Part shown: positions 31,706 to 46,700 of the stretch, one piece after another | How the letters are laid out: each line of letters opens with the position of its first letter | Position numbering within the stretch: position 1 is the stretch's first letter | Assembly (NCBI GenBank): GCA_022225965.2 | Contig: JAKJXP020000012.1 | Coordinates: forward strand, 372,001-436,000 | Direction: 5' to 3' | DNA length: 64,000 nucleotides | Source of the DNA: Diatrype stigma | Lineage: Eukaryota > Ascomycota > Sordariomycetes > Xylariales > Diatrypaceae | Made by a program: the position numbers and the translations under genes | Notes under the pieces: model-generated | Databases searched by the model: none | What the model was told of the DNA's origin: nothing | The model's input: only the letters and a program-made list of their open reading frames with translations

Positions 31706-34700
31706 TAGGCTTACGATCAGGTTCAGCAGGTGAAGCTCCGGGTATTTATCTCGCAGTGGAGTATTTCTGACGAGGGTTAGCCTGAAACAGGCTGCGAGGA
31801 AGCTGGCGGTAGAGTTCATGAGGCGTTGCAGGTTCAGTCTGGTCTTGAACAATTCGATTTGGCTTTATGGGGTTGCTTGGTTCCGAGGGAACTTTGTTAT
31901 ACTAGTAAGGGCTTTCGGCAAGGTTGTATTTGTAGATCAATGGCACAAAATTCGTATAATCCGTGTGGCCCTAACCATCGCTGTTGCAGAGTGAGATGTA
32001 GCACGTCCAAGATCGTCTATATATCCTACATATTGCATTCTAACCCCTAGTCTACGAGCCTAACTACGTATGGATCACGGCCGGAAACTGTAGCCGACCC
32101 CGCCCCCATGCCCCCCGTGGCGAGATGCGGAGAAGGAGCAGAAGTCGTCTCCGTGAGGAAGGTCTTCTAGGAACCCAGAAATTTAGCCAGATATTCCATT
32201 CCTTGGCCTTATTGGTGACTGCGCCAGGGTTGGGGAATAACTAGTTAATAAGCCTCACGATGGAACGAGGCGCTTGCATGGAATCCTTAATCATGAAGTC
32301 TATGGAACGGGTGCAAAGAATCTCTTCCCCGAGGATCCTTCTGCGTCGTCCTCCTGCTTCTTCCATCCGTTTCGTTACCTGGTATTTACCTACGAGGGCG
32401 CCGTGGACGGCCGCCTACCTATCTACCTACCTACCTACATGCGCATTGACATCCACGACCGCATGCGAGGAACTCAAAGGGATGAACACGACAACCCCGG
32501 TGATTGTGGAACCCCACCACCTCTTATCTGCTGATGCACGGGAAGGGAAGGTGAAACTGGCCGGCTAAGTCTTGCCGCAGACACGAGTGTTGTTAAGTCT
32601 GCTAATTAGCACACAAGCTAATTAGGCAATAAAGAGAAGAAGGGAAAAAAGGAGAGGAGGGAGGGGTTCCCTTGTAGCATCCTACCTCACTGTCAGAACC
32701 GTATATCTGCAGGGACAGGGGATGATTAGAAAAAAAGAAAGAGAGTACATGGCAGCGAAGACGTGTCCAGCGTGGCGGCGGCGGCGGTGGTGGTGGTTGT
32801 AATGCTGGGCGGGCACGACGAACATCTGTCGCTGGTTGAAGGCATGCCATGCAGGCACGACACGTCGTTTGGGGGTCGCTCCTCCAAACCAGCCTCCCGT
32901 TTCTTTGCTTTGCCCTTCCTCGCAGTGAAGTGCGGATGCAGAAGCTACTCACCTACATCATTCATGTATGAGGGTGTGCAGACTGGAGGGTACGAAGTAG
33001 ACTACATAGGTTTCGTCGCCTCCTCCGCCGTCATCAGGGAGCGGGGGGCGTGTTGACAAGGGGGACCCGGAGAAGAAGAAGAAGCAAAAAAGGCGAGGAA
33101 AAAGAAAAGAGGGGGAAAGAATAACAAGGGCAAGATGGAAGAAACCCGATTCGGCCACAACCGTTTGCAGAGCTCGACGGTCGATTGCGCGAGCTCTGCG
33201 GGTTTGCGGGCTACATAAGTAGCTGGCTAAATATATTTGTAGGCAGTGAGTGAGTGGCCTAATACCACTACTTAGCTAGGTGTGCGTATCTTTAACCACA
33301 GATGTCTTTCCGGGCACCCGCTTGATCGCTCGCTTCCTCTCACCTCTTCTTCTCCGGCCTCATACTCTCATCTCATCTTACCTCTCATCAAGCGATGGGG
33401 CTGAGGGGGGGATGGGGCATCGTCATGTCGCATGGAAACGGATTCATCATGGTACGTAGGTAGTATGCAGTATGCAACAGTGGGAAGGAACCTTCGTTAT
33501 TGTGTTTTAGCTGCACAAGCTGAAGAGGGCAAGAGTATGACTGAAGAAAGACGGGGGGTCCGAGCCCGAGGGAGGGGGTGGGGGCGGGGGGCCGCTTGGG
33601 GAATTCGGTTGCGTTCCGTCCTGCGTAATTCGTCGCCCGCGCATGCGGGATATATTTGGTGGTAATACCTCGTCTGTAGGGGGAGAGGGGGGCTTCATCT
33701 TGAAGCCGCGAAAAATAGAAACGGCCATGGGCTCGGCAGGGGCCCGTACATACCTCATATACAACACAGCTAGGGATGTACGGTGTCTCTGGGTGAGATG
33801 GTTTGCTTATAACGAATCTTCTATTATTATCCCGGGATGTCAAATTTGGGCCATACATACTTACGGTAGGCAGGCAGGCAGGCAGGCAGGCAGGCCTTCG
33901 TGATTTGACGACACACCCCTACATGCTTAATAGATATGTCACATCTCAACCAGCCACTTGACACGTGTTTAGCCAGGCAGCGGCAGCAGAAAGCCGCTGG
34001 GATTTGTGCGTTGCTACTACGGGAATATAAAGTTTGTTTTCCCAACATACCGGGGGATTGGCAAGCTACTGTAGGGGGGTGGGTTGACTGACGTTCGGTT
34101 TTCAACACGAAACCTCCCCGGGCGAGGAATAACTACCTAGGCGAAATAGACATGTATTGATATCATCATCGGCGACAGCAACATCATTTTCACCATCAGA
34201 CAACTGCTGATCACAGATCCACTACGTAATATATCCTCCTCCCCTTGTAGTATATGATGAAGTCCATACCGTTCGTGGCCATAGGCACAGAAGTGCTCGA
34301 GAAATTCTTTCTTTTTTCCAAGGGCGGACATACGACCTTTTGTTAACATGGTTGGATGTCCTGACGAAGAAAGGACATCGGTCTCTTTAAAGGGAAACAG
34401 ACGCCTATCCAGTGGCATGCTACCGTTCGACAATCTCCAAGCGACAAGTTCTGGATGGCGTGATGGCATGTCGCGACACGACGGTCAGTTACGAGCGGAC
34501 CAGCAGGAATAGAAACAGCCCAGCGGGCAGCTCCCCCCGGGCGGGCCCCCCGGAACCCGATTGTCTTTAGGTTCCGTTAGCATCTGTTGTATGTACTCCA
34601 CATAGTCCGAGCCCACCCGTAGCACACCATCCTTAATACCGTAGGTACCTAGGATAGGCGATAGGCGATAACTAGGCCCCCTTGAAGCTATCAGAATTGT

Positions 34701-37700
34701 CCTACGCATCCAGCATTTGTAGATAACGCACGTGTGTCGTTCTGTTTTGTAGATATGAGATCTTACGGGATGCGATCATAAGGTTTGTCATTCCACACCA
34801 GGTCTGTCCATGTCTGCCCGACAGATCGAAGGATTCGCTAGCTGCACAACAAGACACACACGTAGATTCGACTAGGGGTCGACATCACACACGCGATGCC
34901 GATATAGCTCGTAAGTCACACGGCAGCAACTTCCCATCCAGGAGACATTTCATCTCTCTCGCAATTCGACTGCCGACAGGCGGTGAAGCTGAGCGAATGT
35001 GAACATTGAAAGTGTATTGTGTAAGTAGTAGGTAGTCAATCTAGTTGGGGAGTCGCTATCTTGGGCACCGAGCTAAATGGACGACCGACCTAACTGACTA
35101 CTACTACTAGCTTCGCCAGCGCGCATAGATAGACAGGTCGATAGTGCGTTTGAACTCACGATAGCTGGACTAGAGGTAGGTACGGGTCGGGCCTTCGACT
35201 GGCGAACATTGTTCCAAGCAGACAAATGGCCTGTAACTGTTTCCATATATCCATGTATGAGGACTGAACTAGACGCTCTGGATGTTTATTAGGTGGGACT
35301 ACCAATTGCTTTCGGGACGGTTGCGTGTATTGTACGGTAATAGTTAAAGTACACCTGAGTCATGAAGGCAACGGCCCCTCCCCTCCAAGCCTTCGAGTGG
35401 GTGTTTCACAGCGCAGGGATCCCACGTCCCAGCACCTCGGGAATGAAGCTCAGTTCGCCTCTGATCGATCAACGGCCCGAGATCCCCATTTGGTAGAAAA
35501 CCTGCAATAGCAACCAATCGAATAGCAACGTTTTAAAAGTGGGCGGGTGTTCGGGGTAAGTGTATGTAGTATTCGCATACATTGCCCATGCCTACCGGTA
35601 CCTATGAAATTCAGGTTCTGGCCAGTCTGGTTGGCATTACTAGAACTGCTCGTGTAATAGAATCTGGTATCTAAGATGGTATAGCTTAACAAACCTGCAT
35701 ATGCCTCTTACATCCTACTTACCTGGCGTGCGATAAATGTAAGTAGTACCTACGCCTGTATTTAGGGAAGCTGCCGGTGGTTGTTCAATTGCCTCTCTCA
35801 AACTTAATCGTATGATCTTTGGGATCCCATGCATCGAAAGTAGCGTGGTTAGATCCCTGAACCCGAATGCCTAGGTACTTAGTCAAGGGACGCTTAAAGG
35901 ACTTCAAGTGATGTCAACCTTGTTACTATGTATGTATTCTATCAGTAAGGTTACATGCTTCGGCGTCAAAGTCACATTGAAAGCGGAGAGTTTGCATGGG
36001 TCAAGAAGAGGGGTGCTGGATATTTGCACATGTACCCAATTCCTTAAGTTCCATCCACTTAAGGCTGTATAAATACATCTCAAAAGTTGAAGAATTATTC
36101 TTGTTCCAAATAAAAGCAGACAATAAACTCATGCTTTAGGTATTCAAACCGGGATTTTATGTTATGACGTATTTAACATAGTATATATCTATGATCGGGA
36201 TGCCCGTGTGCCGTGTTCCCTCTGGTCGTTGAGGCCGAAAACGGCAGGTCCATCTTACATCATATATGGTCTTGCCTACAGGCGTATCGTCGATTCACAA
36301 CAGCTTAGGTAGGTAGATAAATACGTTTTATACAGATAGGTGTCATGTATCCAGGTCAAATATGGTCGTATACAGACTTGGCATCAGTTCTACGTACGTG
36401 ATGGAGAACAGCACGCAACTGCATAGGTGACTACCTAGGTATGGAGACACTTCTTGAACGTCCTGTAGTTGCAGTAGTGTACGACTATATGCTGTACTAT
36501 CAGACTATATAGTGCCCATCGTTCTGGTCTTGTTCTAGCCCCGCGAGAGGGGAAGAGAACCGAGATAGATACCTGAGGTAGCTCGGGCCAATGCTTTCCA
36601 CATACTAGGTTACCAGACAACCGGTACAGCCAACATACCTACATAGGTAAGCAGATGATGTAATGCTGGTGTGGCTTACTCCAACTAGACTCAACGCCTG
36701 AAGAGGCATGTATTGCATACAAATCGATTTCGACGTGGCTTCATGCGTATTGTGTTGGTATATACACATGAGTACATAGTAGGTGGTATGAATCAACATC
36801 ACATCAGAGCACTTCACTGTTCAACAGGGGATCCTTTTCTTTACCCCAAACCTAACACTAGGTAGGGACGGGGACTGGGGGACAAGTGCACGGTCTGCCT
36901 GTCTGCTCGGTACTGTGGATATCAGGTACATATGTACATACCTGCTGTAGGATTCGCTCACCAAGTTGAAGAAGCTACTACGGTATTAGGGGTAAGTCTT
37001 AAGACACTGTCATGTATATCCGCTAGGCATGAGGCCCTGGATTAGCGTAGACCAGGGCATCGCGAGATACTTATGAGTTTGGCCGAAGATTTTCCCCAGA
37101 GGGCGTTAAGCTTTATACGGATAGCGCGTGCCAAGCAATACCTGACAGTGTCTTAAAACTTATGCCTGATACCTTATCCCTCTTAACTCTCTGTAAGGGA
37201 AGTGGACAAATGGATGTATATCCTCGGGCAAATTTCCCATTCGGTCGTCTCAACCTCGAAAGATGGAGCAGTTAGCAGTTAGACTGGTAACCACTTGACG
37301 AGTTATTAACCTAGGTAGGTAATTAATACAACATATGTAGCAGGTTAAGCAAGGGCTTCCCTTCTAGATGGATCGCTGCTTCGCCCTTATGCTGCCGCAG
37401 CTTTGCATACTGTGTTGTACTGTGGTAATTCTAGGTACTGTACGTTGGAGAACCTTGGAAGGAAGGAAGATGATGATTGCCCCCATTTTGCGGCATTTGG
37501 CGTCCAGGCCCCGTACCTAGCTCCGGATTTACGTCCCCATGTGCCACGGAAGCGGAATTAGAGGCCGGAGCAAAACCCTTACATGTGTATTTAAAACATC
37601 CTCTGCTCCTTCTACATGGTCGGTTCGTGTGTTGTTCGTCTCTCGACACGAAGTGTGCATGAGGCAGACCAGACACCATAGGTACCTAGGTAGCATGCAT

Positions 37701-39594
37701 ACAGATAAACAGAATCGCAGACGCTTGCTGTGTCACGCATTAAATACATGAGCCACCTATGTATAATATGTATTGCAGAGTTGTTACCGATGATTGGAGT
37801 GTGCAAGTGGTCAGGTCCGATGGAGAGCAGGCGTGTGTACAATACCTTGGCGCATGTACCGAACAGTACTAGGCGATGGGGGGTCAGGAGAGCAAGTTGG
37901 CGTTGATTTGCCGCAGATTGGGGTGGCTTCCGCTAATTTGGGCTCGCTATTACGAAGACCTTCATAATAGCAGTTACCAGCTACCAGTTATCGCCTGTGG
38001 AGAATTAACACCGCACAATATTGATCAGCTAGAGGGAGGACGGTAATGGTAGTGGCTCTTCTTCTCGACGGTCCCGTCAGCTCGGGCGACTAGGTACGTA
38101 CGTAGTGCATGCGTGCGTGCGTTATGGGGAGCGGATGCCTTTCCTAGGCGCGCCGTGATACCTATTTCAGTGGTGCTTAATATTCCACAGTATTGTCCTA
38201 TCGGAAGTCTGAAGGCATTGAGAACGTGCTCGTTCGAATCCTCCTTCTCCACAACCCCGTGGAGAGACGCTGCTTGAATCATTGATCGAGGGATTCACAT
38301 ATCTCATGAGTTGCGTCCCGCTGTGTCGTCTCACTGCCATGATGACATCTGACGATGCGCATGTGTGTGTACCTACCTACCTGTAGATATGTAGGTATGT
38401 ACATATGTATGTAGGCATGTCTATAACTACTTCCTACATAGGTAAAGGATTGATATCAATGACAATTCCGTGCCAAACTCCCCGGGCGAATCATCAGTTG
38501 CCGGTGATGCGTAATTATAGCAAGGACTCATCTATTCCAAGCCAGCCAGTCCCGAGAGTCTCAAGGTCTCATTTATTTCCCCGTCGACCTGTCACTCCCC
38601 AGAGCTCCCCGAGGCTTGGGACTGCCTGCAGATTTCATGCCGCATGCCGCAGGCAGTCCTCCTTTACAAGTAGTGCTGCTGTTTGGTAGGGGCATACAAT
38701 GATGCTGTCTGACGCTGCTGTCCAATCCCCATGGGCCGTTGGTCCCATTCTTAACTACATACAATGCAACCCAAAGCTGGTGTCCATTCTTAGCTAGGCA
38801 AGCTATGTAACTACTAGTACTAGCTGCTAGGCCTGCTTGGCCTGTAGGCCCAAGCCATCTCCCTGTCTCCCTGCCCAGTGATGATCCACATACTGTACCA
38901 CCCCTAGGGTAAGGCGGGTACTGTATGTACTGTAACCGACTTGCTGGAGCCAAGGAGACTGGGAGACCGAGGGACTGGACGAGCCCCCGAGCCTGTTATG
39001 TTCGATTGGGCATTGCTGGGTTCTTCTGCTGGCGGCGTTACTGGTTTCCCACTTCCCACACCACTCATGTTACCCGTATCGTACCCACACAGCACGGGAG
39101 GGCGATGCGTTTCCCTAAAAGTGCAACTTTGCCTTCCCACCATCTACTCGCCGTTCTCTCCTTTCATCACATCGCCCTTCGCTGGTTAGGTAATGTCTAA
39201 CGGTTGTAACTAAAACACTCCGTCGTCCTACCGGCCGTCGACGGCATCCGCTCATGACCATATGAATATTAAACATCTTTTCGCTTAATTTGTCTCCAAG
39301 TGTAATACCCGCCCACCTCGAACCCCCCCATTTAATCTCGAGACAACTCACTACCGTTGGTCTGGTTCGAATATCCGGGTCGTTAAATTTTTAGCTTCTA
39401 ATCGCCACAACGAACCTGTTTACTTGTTGGCTTATATTGACAATCGCTGATCGCGACACGGATTGTGTGAAGCTCTGATATATGTCGATCTTCTATTCTC
39501 AAGCGCCCGAAGCTATTTGGGGGCACTAGTCGCCTATCTCATCTTGATACCAACGGGCTGAAATCGTGGGAGTAGCCAAAGAAATAGAAGGAAG
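31706..39594. other. 7.9-kb gene-poor region
   Basis: No protein family recognised on either strand. The DNA alternates between purine/pyrimidine-skewed patches (for example 32640-33130 and 33340-33720) and AT-rich stretches (about 34.1-37.9 kb) studded with TACCTA/TAGGTA and GTACATAC words, often as imperfect palindromes (37308-37320, 38369-38416). An (AGGC)n run lies at 33868-33896. Frames of up to 156 codons occur but are low-complexity or shadows. No tRNA-like cloverleaf was found by eye. Confidence 0.5.
33868..33896. repeat. (AGGC)7 microsatellite
   Basis: Seven tandem AGGC tetramers. The same tetramer forms a shorter run at 181-196. Confidence 0.9.
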
Positions 39595-40729
39595 ATGAGT
39601 ACAGAGGCTGGAAATCCGTCAGCGGCGGTAGCTGCGAAGGACGGGAAGGGAAAGGATCGCATTGGAAAGGTCTTTTACCGGGTCAGAACGGCTTTCAAGC
39701 GTGGCGATGTTTCTCGACGAAAGGCTCCCCAGGCAGCTGGTGAGCCAGTGATATCCACAGAAGCGCCAGTTCTTGTTAGGCCAAGAAGGTAAATCATGTC
39801 TCACCTACTGCGAACCCAATCGGTGCTGACTGCTGCTTGAGCGAACCTGCGCTCCCAATTACGAAGAAACAGCATGAGTACCCGGGTGCGACTAGGATCC
39901 CCAGGTCTCAGATCCACGAAGAACGTGCAAAGAAACTCGGCGCAAGATTCGGTTTAGAGATCAAGCCGAGCGAATGGCACTCGACCGAAGGTGATGTGCT
40001 GCGTGTCGAGAAGTCGGTTCGCATGCGTATCCACCGCGAGTGTCACAGATGCCATGCAGCATTCGGTGCTGGTAATGAGTGTCCTGGCTGCAACCACATC
40101 CGGTGTAAAAAGTGCATCCGCAATCCGACCAAGCGAGACGAAGCCGAGAGACAGGCCAACCGGGACAAGAGGGAAGCTCTACTAAAGAAGAACAAAGAGT
40201 CCGCCCCTATTATACCTAGCTACGACTACGCGCCGACCACGATTGTGCTGAAGCGCCCGAGCAAGACGGGCGGCCAGGACTTGGTATACAAGAGACATCG
40301 CATGCGGGTCAGAAGATACTGCCATCTGTGTAACGAGCAGATCTCGACGCATGCGAAGCAGCCCAGGACATGCGACAACTGTGGACATAAGCGCTGTGGT
40401 GATTGCCCAAGGACTCCGTAAGTCTCCCCAACTTCAGACGATGTCCGAGCCTGCTTCTAACACCATGTAGGGACGAGAGACACAAGTACCCCTACGGATA
40501 TCCCAACGATGAGCCTGGTGAAAAGTTTAAGGGGGTGCACGCTTGCCACGAATGTGGGACGAAATACCCCCAAAATGCCGATGACGATACGGAGTGCGCG
40601 AATTGCACCCACAAGAAATGCGCCGATTGCCCACGTGTCAAGCCCAAGAAGGTTGAACCTGAACTCGACCCAGACGTCTTAGAGAGCTTGCGACTACGCT
40701 GGGAGGAGCTGAAATTGGGCGAAAGCTAA
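39595..40729 (+). CDS. Protein with three similar zinc-binding modules
   Basis: Three exons: 39595..39788, 39842..40417 and 40471..40729, with two 53-nt introns (GTAAAT..TTGAG and GTAAGT..TGTAG), give 342 aa. The protein has three related cysteine modules of the form CHxC-x(8-14)-CxxC-x-H-x-x-C-x-x-C: CHRC..CPGCNHIRCKKC, CHLC..CDNCGHKRCGDC and CHEC..CANCTHKKCADC. Modules 2 and 3 are followed by a Pro-Arg pair (CPR), and the third crosses no splice site. The regions between are basic and hydrophilic; a 48-residue stretch with YDYAPTTIVLKRPSK separates modules 1 and 2. No catalytic domain, signal peptide or membrane segment is visible. I recognise the architecture only as an uncharacterised fungal zinc-finger protein; nucleic-acid or protein binding is inference. 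Confidence 0.85.
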
Positions 40730-43700
40730 CGAACGTATTTGACTTCGGCCCCTTTCTCGATCTGATATGTTCTTGCAACCCGCAGGGCCTGTCGAACACA
40801 AGACGGTTGCGACTGGGACATCGGACGAACCTTTCACCTTTTAAGAGAATAAAAGAGCAAACCTGATCAGGTGGATTTCTTTATGTTTATGGATATACCA
40901 GGAGCCAGCATCAATCACATTTTCTTCTTTTCTACGAAATTTCCTGCGGATGGATATATGGTTTGGGGTGCTTAAAATAAGCAAGGCTCTTTGCATCCCA
41001 TCTTCAAACATTTTGGGCGTGCTATGGACGAGCATATCGGTAACCAAAATGGTGAGACTCATGACGACAACATTATTTACCATCATTAGCGCGCATTGCA
41101 TTTCACTTACTTGCAAGCAAGCAACCTTGAATTTATGGTATTCACACCCGATCTACTGGTAGAATGCCAGCAGTACACGCAACCTACGTCACTTAGTATT
41201 GGCGGCACGGCTGGGGGGATATGGAAAAGGGGCCAGCGTGCAGCTGGATACCAGTCACAGTCACAGTTACAGTCACAGTACTTCTTAGTATATATTACCT
41301 AGCTACTTTTTTAGCTTCATGGGCAATCCTGTCTGCCATCTGAATTTCAACGGGATCCAATCCAATCCAATACCACCTCTAGATGCGGCTCCCGCCGCCC
41401 ACCATGTGCCCTGGCCGAGCTTCTCTGACAGTGTCCACTAGTGACTTCAAAGCCTGACGTTATCCAATGCATTACAACACCATCCAATTCACCCCAAGGC
41501 CCAAGAGGTAGCACAGCAGCTCCGTATTGGGCAGTTCGGCTCGGCTTGGCTGGTGCTACGTTTTTCCCGGCGCGTCTCACTTTCGTTCTCCCACAACCAC
41601 TCGTTCGCTCGCTCATGCCCTGGCCTTGGCAGTAAATTGGTGGCGGTGTTGTACTGCATCTAGCACTTGCATGACGATGGGCAACGATGTTGCTTTCCGT
41701 CCCACTGGGTGGTTTGGAAGGACAGCAGCCAAGGAAATTTTTACCAGAGCGTTGGTCGTTGACATGTGCGGGAAGCGCAACCGTGGGACGGAACGCCACG
41801 TCAAGGCAGGTGGAGGGAGAGGGGTAAAGTAAAGTAAAATTAGATGGAGGGTCGAGATGTGTGTGTTTTCTTGCCCTCTTTCAGACCCGCATGCTGCAGG
41901 CGCGATTTCGACTTACCTACTATGTAGTTAATTATCCGCCAAAGCACTTCGTAGCTAACCCGGCATAGGTACAACACCTACTATGTGGAAACCCAGAAAG
42001 GGGGTGGTGGGTTAATTAGGAATTACATAGGGGCTTGCCACCTACCTCTCCGAGGGAGGGTCTGCTCGGGTTCTTACAGGTCCGCTTGCCCACACGGCTG
42101 GCTCGTGGTTGCTCTGCAGCTCCTCTTGCAGCTCTTGCAACCTCTCGCTGCACGACATCTTCTCTCGCATCCATCCACAAGCCCGCCGAAGCTCGGGGGG
42201 TGTGGGAGGTGGGTGGTGGGAGCTGCCATGCATATGGGCGGATGGATGACCCCGACTCATACTTACGCCACACCACGCCATAGGTTGCCCTCTTTCTATA
42301 TTGGCGTGTACGTATGCACCCAGCATGCCACTTTTTTTTTTTTTTCTGGGCGAAGACAAGGACGGTTTCCCAGATTCCAAACTGCCGGGTCTTCTTCATC
42401 CGCCGCCCCTCCCCTGTTATGATGTGATGGAATGGACCCGTGTCATTGTGTTGGGTTGTTGTTTGTCTCAGATGCTTCTTTCGCTCTGCCTGCTGTTCCA
42501 CGCGAGGGGGGGCGGGCGGGGGTTGTTTTTCCAATACACCAACGAGGTCATTGCCATGTTAGAGTTACCACCCGCTCGGAACAGCGGTTAAATGAAACAC
42601 TAGATCGCAGAAGCCACGATGTCCCTTCGGCTTTCCCCCCTGGAGGCTGGAGCCCTTCTCCCCCTTGGGGAAAGCGGGAAGCGGAGGGGGGAAGCTCTGC
42701 CATTCGCCACTGTGCAATGGAATGAGACTCGTATGATCGCCCAGCGCCGCTCTCGATTCAGCGCAGCTTGGTTTCTTTTCGATCGAGTGCCGCATGAGAA
42801 GCTATGCGTGTATTAGACATGCAGCTACCGTGGCACGGGACACGCGGTCAGCGTACATGTGCGGCCTACCTACCCAGTGCCAGCCCAGAGCTCAAGCATG
42901 CGTACGTAAGTTAGGTGCATAGGTAATATCATACAGTGGGCGTTCGTTTCCATATGACCCGGTTTTCTCTGCGAAAGAGACAGAGAGGCTGTTCCTATAA
43001 CCAACCGTTGCTCGCGTGTAAGTAGGTAACATGAAGCATGTAAGACACTGCACATCCCTACTACCTCATAACTAGAAATCTTAACTGCTTGTTTATGGCT
43101 TGTGTTGGGATTTTCGAGCACCTCCTCCCGTCCCGCAAAACCAAATCCTACCTACCGACCCAGTAGTGTTGCTGTGTCTGTCATCATACCTATAATTATG
43201 CACGCCAGACCCAGTTCTAGGCTCTAGCTACCTACGTAGGTAGCCGGATCACACGCGTGGAAGATCGCGTCCGTCATCTCCAAATTGGAGGGCGAGAGCG
43301 TCCCGCCCGGCCGTCATCTCTCACCCAAAAATCCCAAAGCCAAGCCCGGGCTTGCAGGTCAGGTCGTCGAATCAGCGGAGGGGGCCGAATCAGGTCCCCT
43401 CAGGCAAATGCAAGCGGCGAGAGAATGTGTATGTGTGTGTGTGTATATGTGTGTGTAGGTAAGATATAGCGTCCCCCCCTTCCACCCAACCTGACCCGTA
43501 AACCCGGCAGTTTGGATATGTCCCCTCCCCGCGTCAGGCTCTCATTCGTCCGTCGGTATTTTCAAATACCGCTTTTGCCTCCGTTCACGGGCTCACTTGA
43601 CCTTCTCCCTTCGACTTGGAGGTTGCGGCGCGGCGCGTATTGACTCTGGCGCGCTAGCGATCCTACTAAACGGCGAATCGTCGAGTGAGGAGAGGAAAGG

Positions 43701-46700
43701 GGGGGTGTTGTGCATTGTCGAGCTATATATCCAGTTACATAGGTATACCAGTGCTATATCTGTTTCATACACATATATATTGTGTGTGTGTATGCACCAT
43801 TATCAGCCGACCATTATGCACCAACTTTCATCTACATATCTATCTGGGTACATACACACATGGGCAGCCAGCCAGCCATGTTAAACGCCCCCGTGTAAGC
43901 GCTTAGTTCCGAACAAGATCGCCTCGGGCCGATCGAGTCAACATCTGCCGTTCTGACTGGGTAGTTAGTGAGATTTCAAGGACCGTATCGACGCTTTGAC
44001 TGTTTGCTTTCTACTACGACTACACGACACCATCATTAGGTACCGACTGCCCCTGCTTGATAAGGAAGAAGCATTGGAGTTAACTCTCCTCCACTCAAGC
44101 TCATCGCTTAGAACTCTTGGCCCTGTCCGCCCGTCTTGGCGACGACGGGCCCTAATTGCTGCTAAACTACAAAGTGCCTAGGTACATATATACCGACCGA
44201 CCTACCGAGGTAGGTGCATGAATAGGAGGTATATGTCCAGCTGACTAGCTGATGATAATTCGTGTCTACCCACCGGGCTAGCCAGTGAATCATGCAATCA
44301 ATCAGTCCCTTCCCCTTCCCCGTGGTAGCTGAGTTACTAGTCATATAGCTAATGGCTGCGCGGGACATCTGGCATTTCGTCCATCCGTAGATGGAGCTGG
44401 TCTGGTTGATCCAGCATGTAGGCAGTTAGTGTGCGATGACGAATCACCGGCCCGTCAAGCGAAGCGCTCAAATCGGACGTATACCTATGTACGAAGTACA
44501 TACCTAGCATATACGGCCCTCGTGCGCTGGCAAGGGCTGATGAGCTAGTTATGTAGTAGGCCCTTCGGCACGATTACCTCCTGGACATGGCATGGGCATG
44601 GTACGTTTTGGCTGCCGCGGACTTTAGATCCGAATACCGATCCTTGGTTCCCATCATGCGGGACCCGGTGCAGCAAGCGAAGCACTTCCCGTAGTGTGGC
44701 GTTAAGCGCTGCTAACCAGAGATCGCTTCATGCGAATTGCGGCTTCCCTTGCTACTAGATCATATGTTCTCTTGCCATATCTAATCTCTATCCTGTTTTT
44801 TTCACCCTCTAGTCAATGCTAGAGACATGTCCGGAAGCACAGTCGTGTCTTTGCCAAGGAGCAGCGGTCTCAGGACAGTACGGGTGGGGCCATCCCAGGA
44901 CGCCGGTCAAACGGCTTAATGTCCGTATTATAGGGGTAATGGCGGGTGTTGACCAGGATAATAATCGATGTTTTTTTCACGTGAATCAAACCGACGGGAA
45001 GCTTCATGTTGTTCAAACTCGCTTGTATTGTGTATCACTTGGCTAGAGTAAAGACCGGACTGGAATACATTGTATAAATGAAACCCCTGAATGAATAAGT
45101 TGAGGAATACTATGGAGAGCTCATAGGTAACGCGAGCTGGAAGGACAGACTATCAGGTAGGGCGATAAAGTACTCGGTAAGGCTGCCGGGGCCGCAAACT
45201 CGGAGCCGAAGGGACGAGCTAAACTGTCATGTAGGAGAATGTATCCAAGTTTAACATATCATAGCCTAACGGGCTCGAGTCACTCTGTGGACGAACTTCA
45301 CGCTTTGCTTCAGGGCCGCAAAGGGTGAAACCCTCGTCAGAGATCCCGCGAACTTTCACGCGAGGATTGGAAGATAGCATTGTGATTAGGCAATATTTTA
45401 ACTACAAGCCACTTCTAGAACAAAACCCAGCCATCGATAGTGACTGTATCTGCTTCCCACTCCTCTTACTAGAAGTAGCATTACTAGGTAGTATTGGTAG
45501 CTGCTCATTATCACAAATGCGCCATCGAATATTGGCAAAGGCAGCATAGCATATCTGTAATAGGTATAATACTTTCTTGACTGCAACATTGGGCTCAAAG
45601 GCTATGAGCTCCTCAAAGCTCCTCCAACATATCAAACTGACTATAGGCTTTATGCCAACGGGATGTAGAAATGACATTCAAACCACAATGAAAGATTGTC
45701 TTTGTACGCGGAAGTAACAGTGTATAAGGACGCATGATGTCAGCAACATGATCTAGATGGAAAGCGTACGGGTTGGGGGTCCTGCTAGATATTAGAAGCT
45801 CGATGCCGGTATTGTGGCTGGCGATTACCGAAAAAACACACAAGACTGACGAATTTCAACAAGGTTATCATACATGTAATGGCTTAGGGGGAAGTGGGTG
45901 ATGCCAAAGGGTGCCTAGAGTCAGGTTCAAAGTATTTACATTGCCTAATCGACAGTTGAAAGCCATGCAATCTGCCCATGCTTACAACATACTCTACTAA
46001 GTAATACTAACTCCCACCTAGAAGAAACTGGTGATAACAGTATCGTAATCTAGTCTTACTAAAGTCGAGTGCATTTCAAAGAGCTCCGTCGAAGCCTGAG
46101 ATGGGAACACATTCATTAGGAGACACCAGCATAATGCTGGGTTCAACTCGACCGTGATGGGACCCTAGGTTATCCATTCCTTATCTAGTAACTACTATGA
46201 TGCTCTGATGCATTTATATTTCGGACATCGCGGCGATAGAAGAGCGGCGTTAGGAGAGTGACGACTTACACAGTTGGAAGTCTGGCAAACTCGAGGGACC
46301 CCCTGACTGGGATCCACTACCACAGGAATAGGGGAAAGATGTAAGCTAACCTAGTCGAGATTCACAACATACCTTCTCGGCCAAAGGAGGAATATTCCAC
46401 TCTTCCTAGGATTGCTTGGCTGGTCTCTAGATAGAACAAGGAAACGAAGCCTCTAGTTGCTACACTTAAAATCAATTGACAGACGCTCCACCCCGCTCAC
46501 TCCCCGCGAAAGATCTATATACACCACTCAACCGATATCAAATCCCCTGGAACGATTTCAAGCAATTCAATACGACAAAGTAGCACCAATCTTTGAGCAT
46601 ACACGTGCCCAGGTAGATACCCAGCTGGACTAGGCCCCCTATCCGCAGATGTGACTTCTAATTCGCATAAAGACTATTATAAAGCGCGTGGCCATGTATC

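Noticed and set aside
38220..38270. Possible tRNA T-arm (GTTCGAATCC at 38231)
   Set aside because: The flanking bases do not form a T-stem or acceptor stem, and no D- or anticodon arm is present at the right distance.
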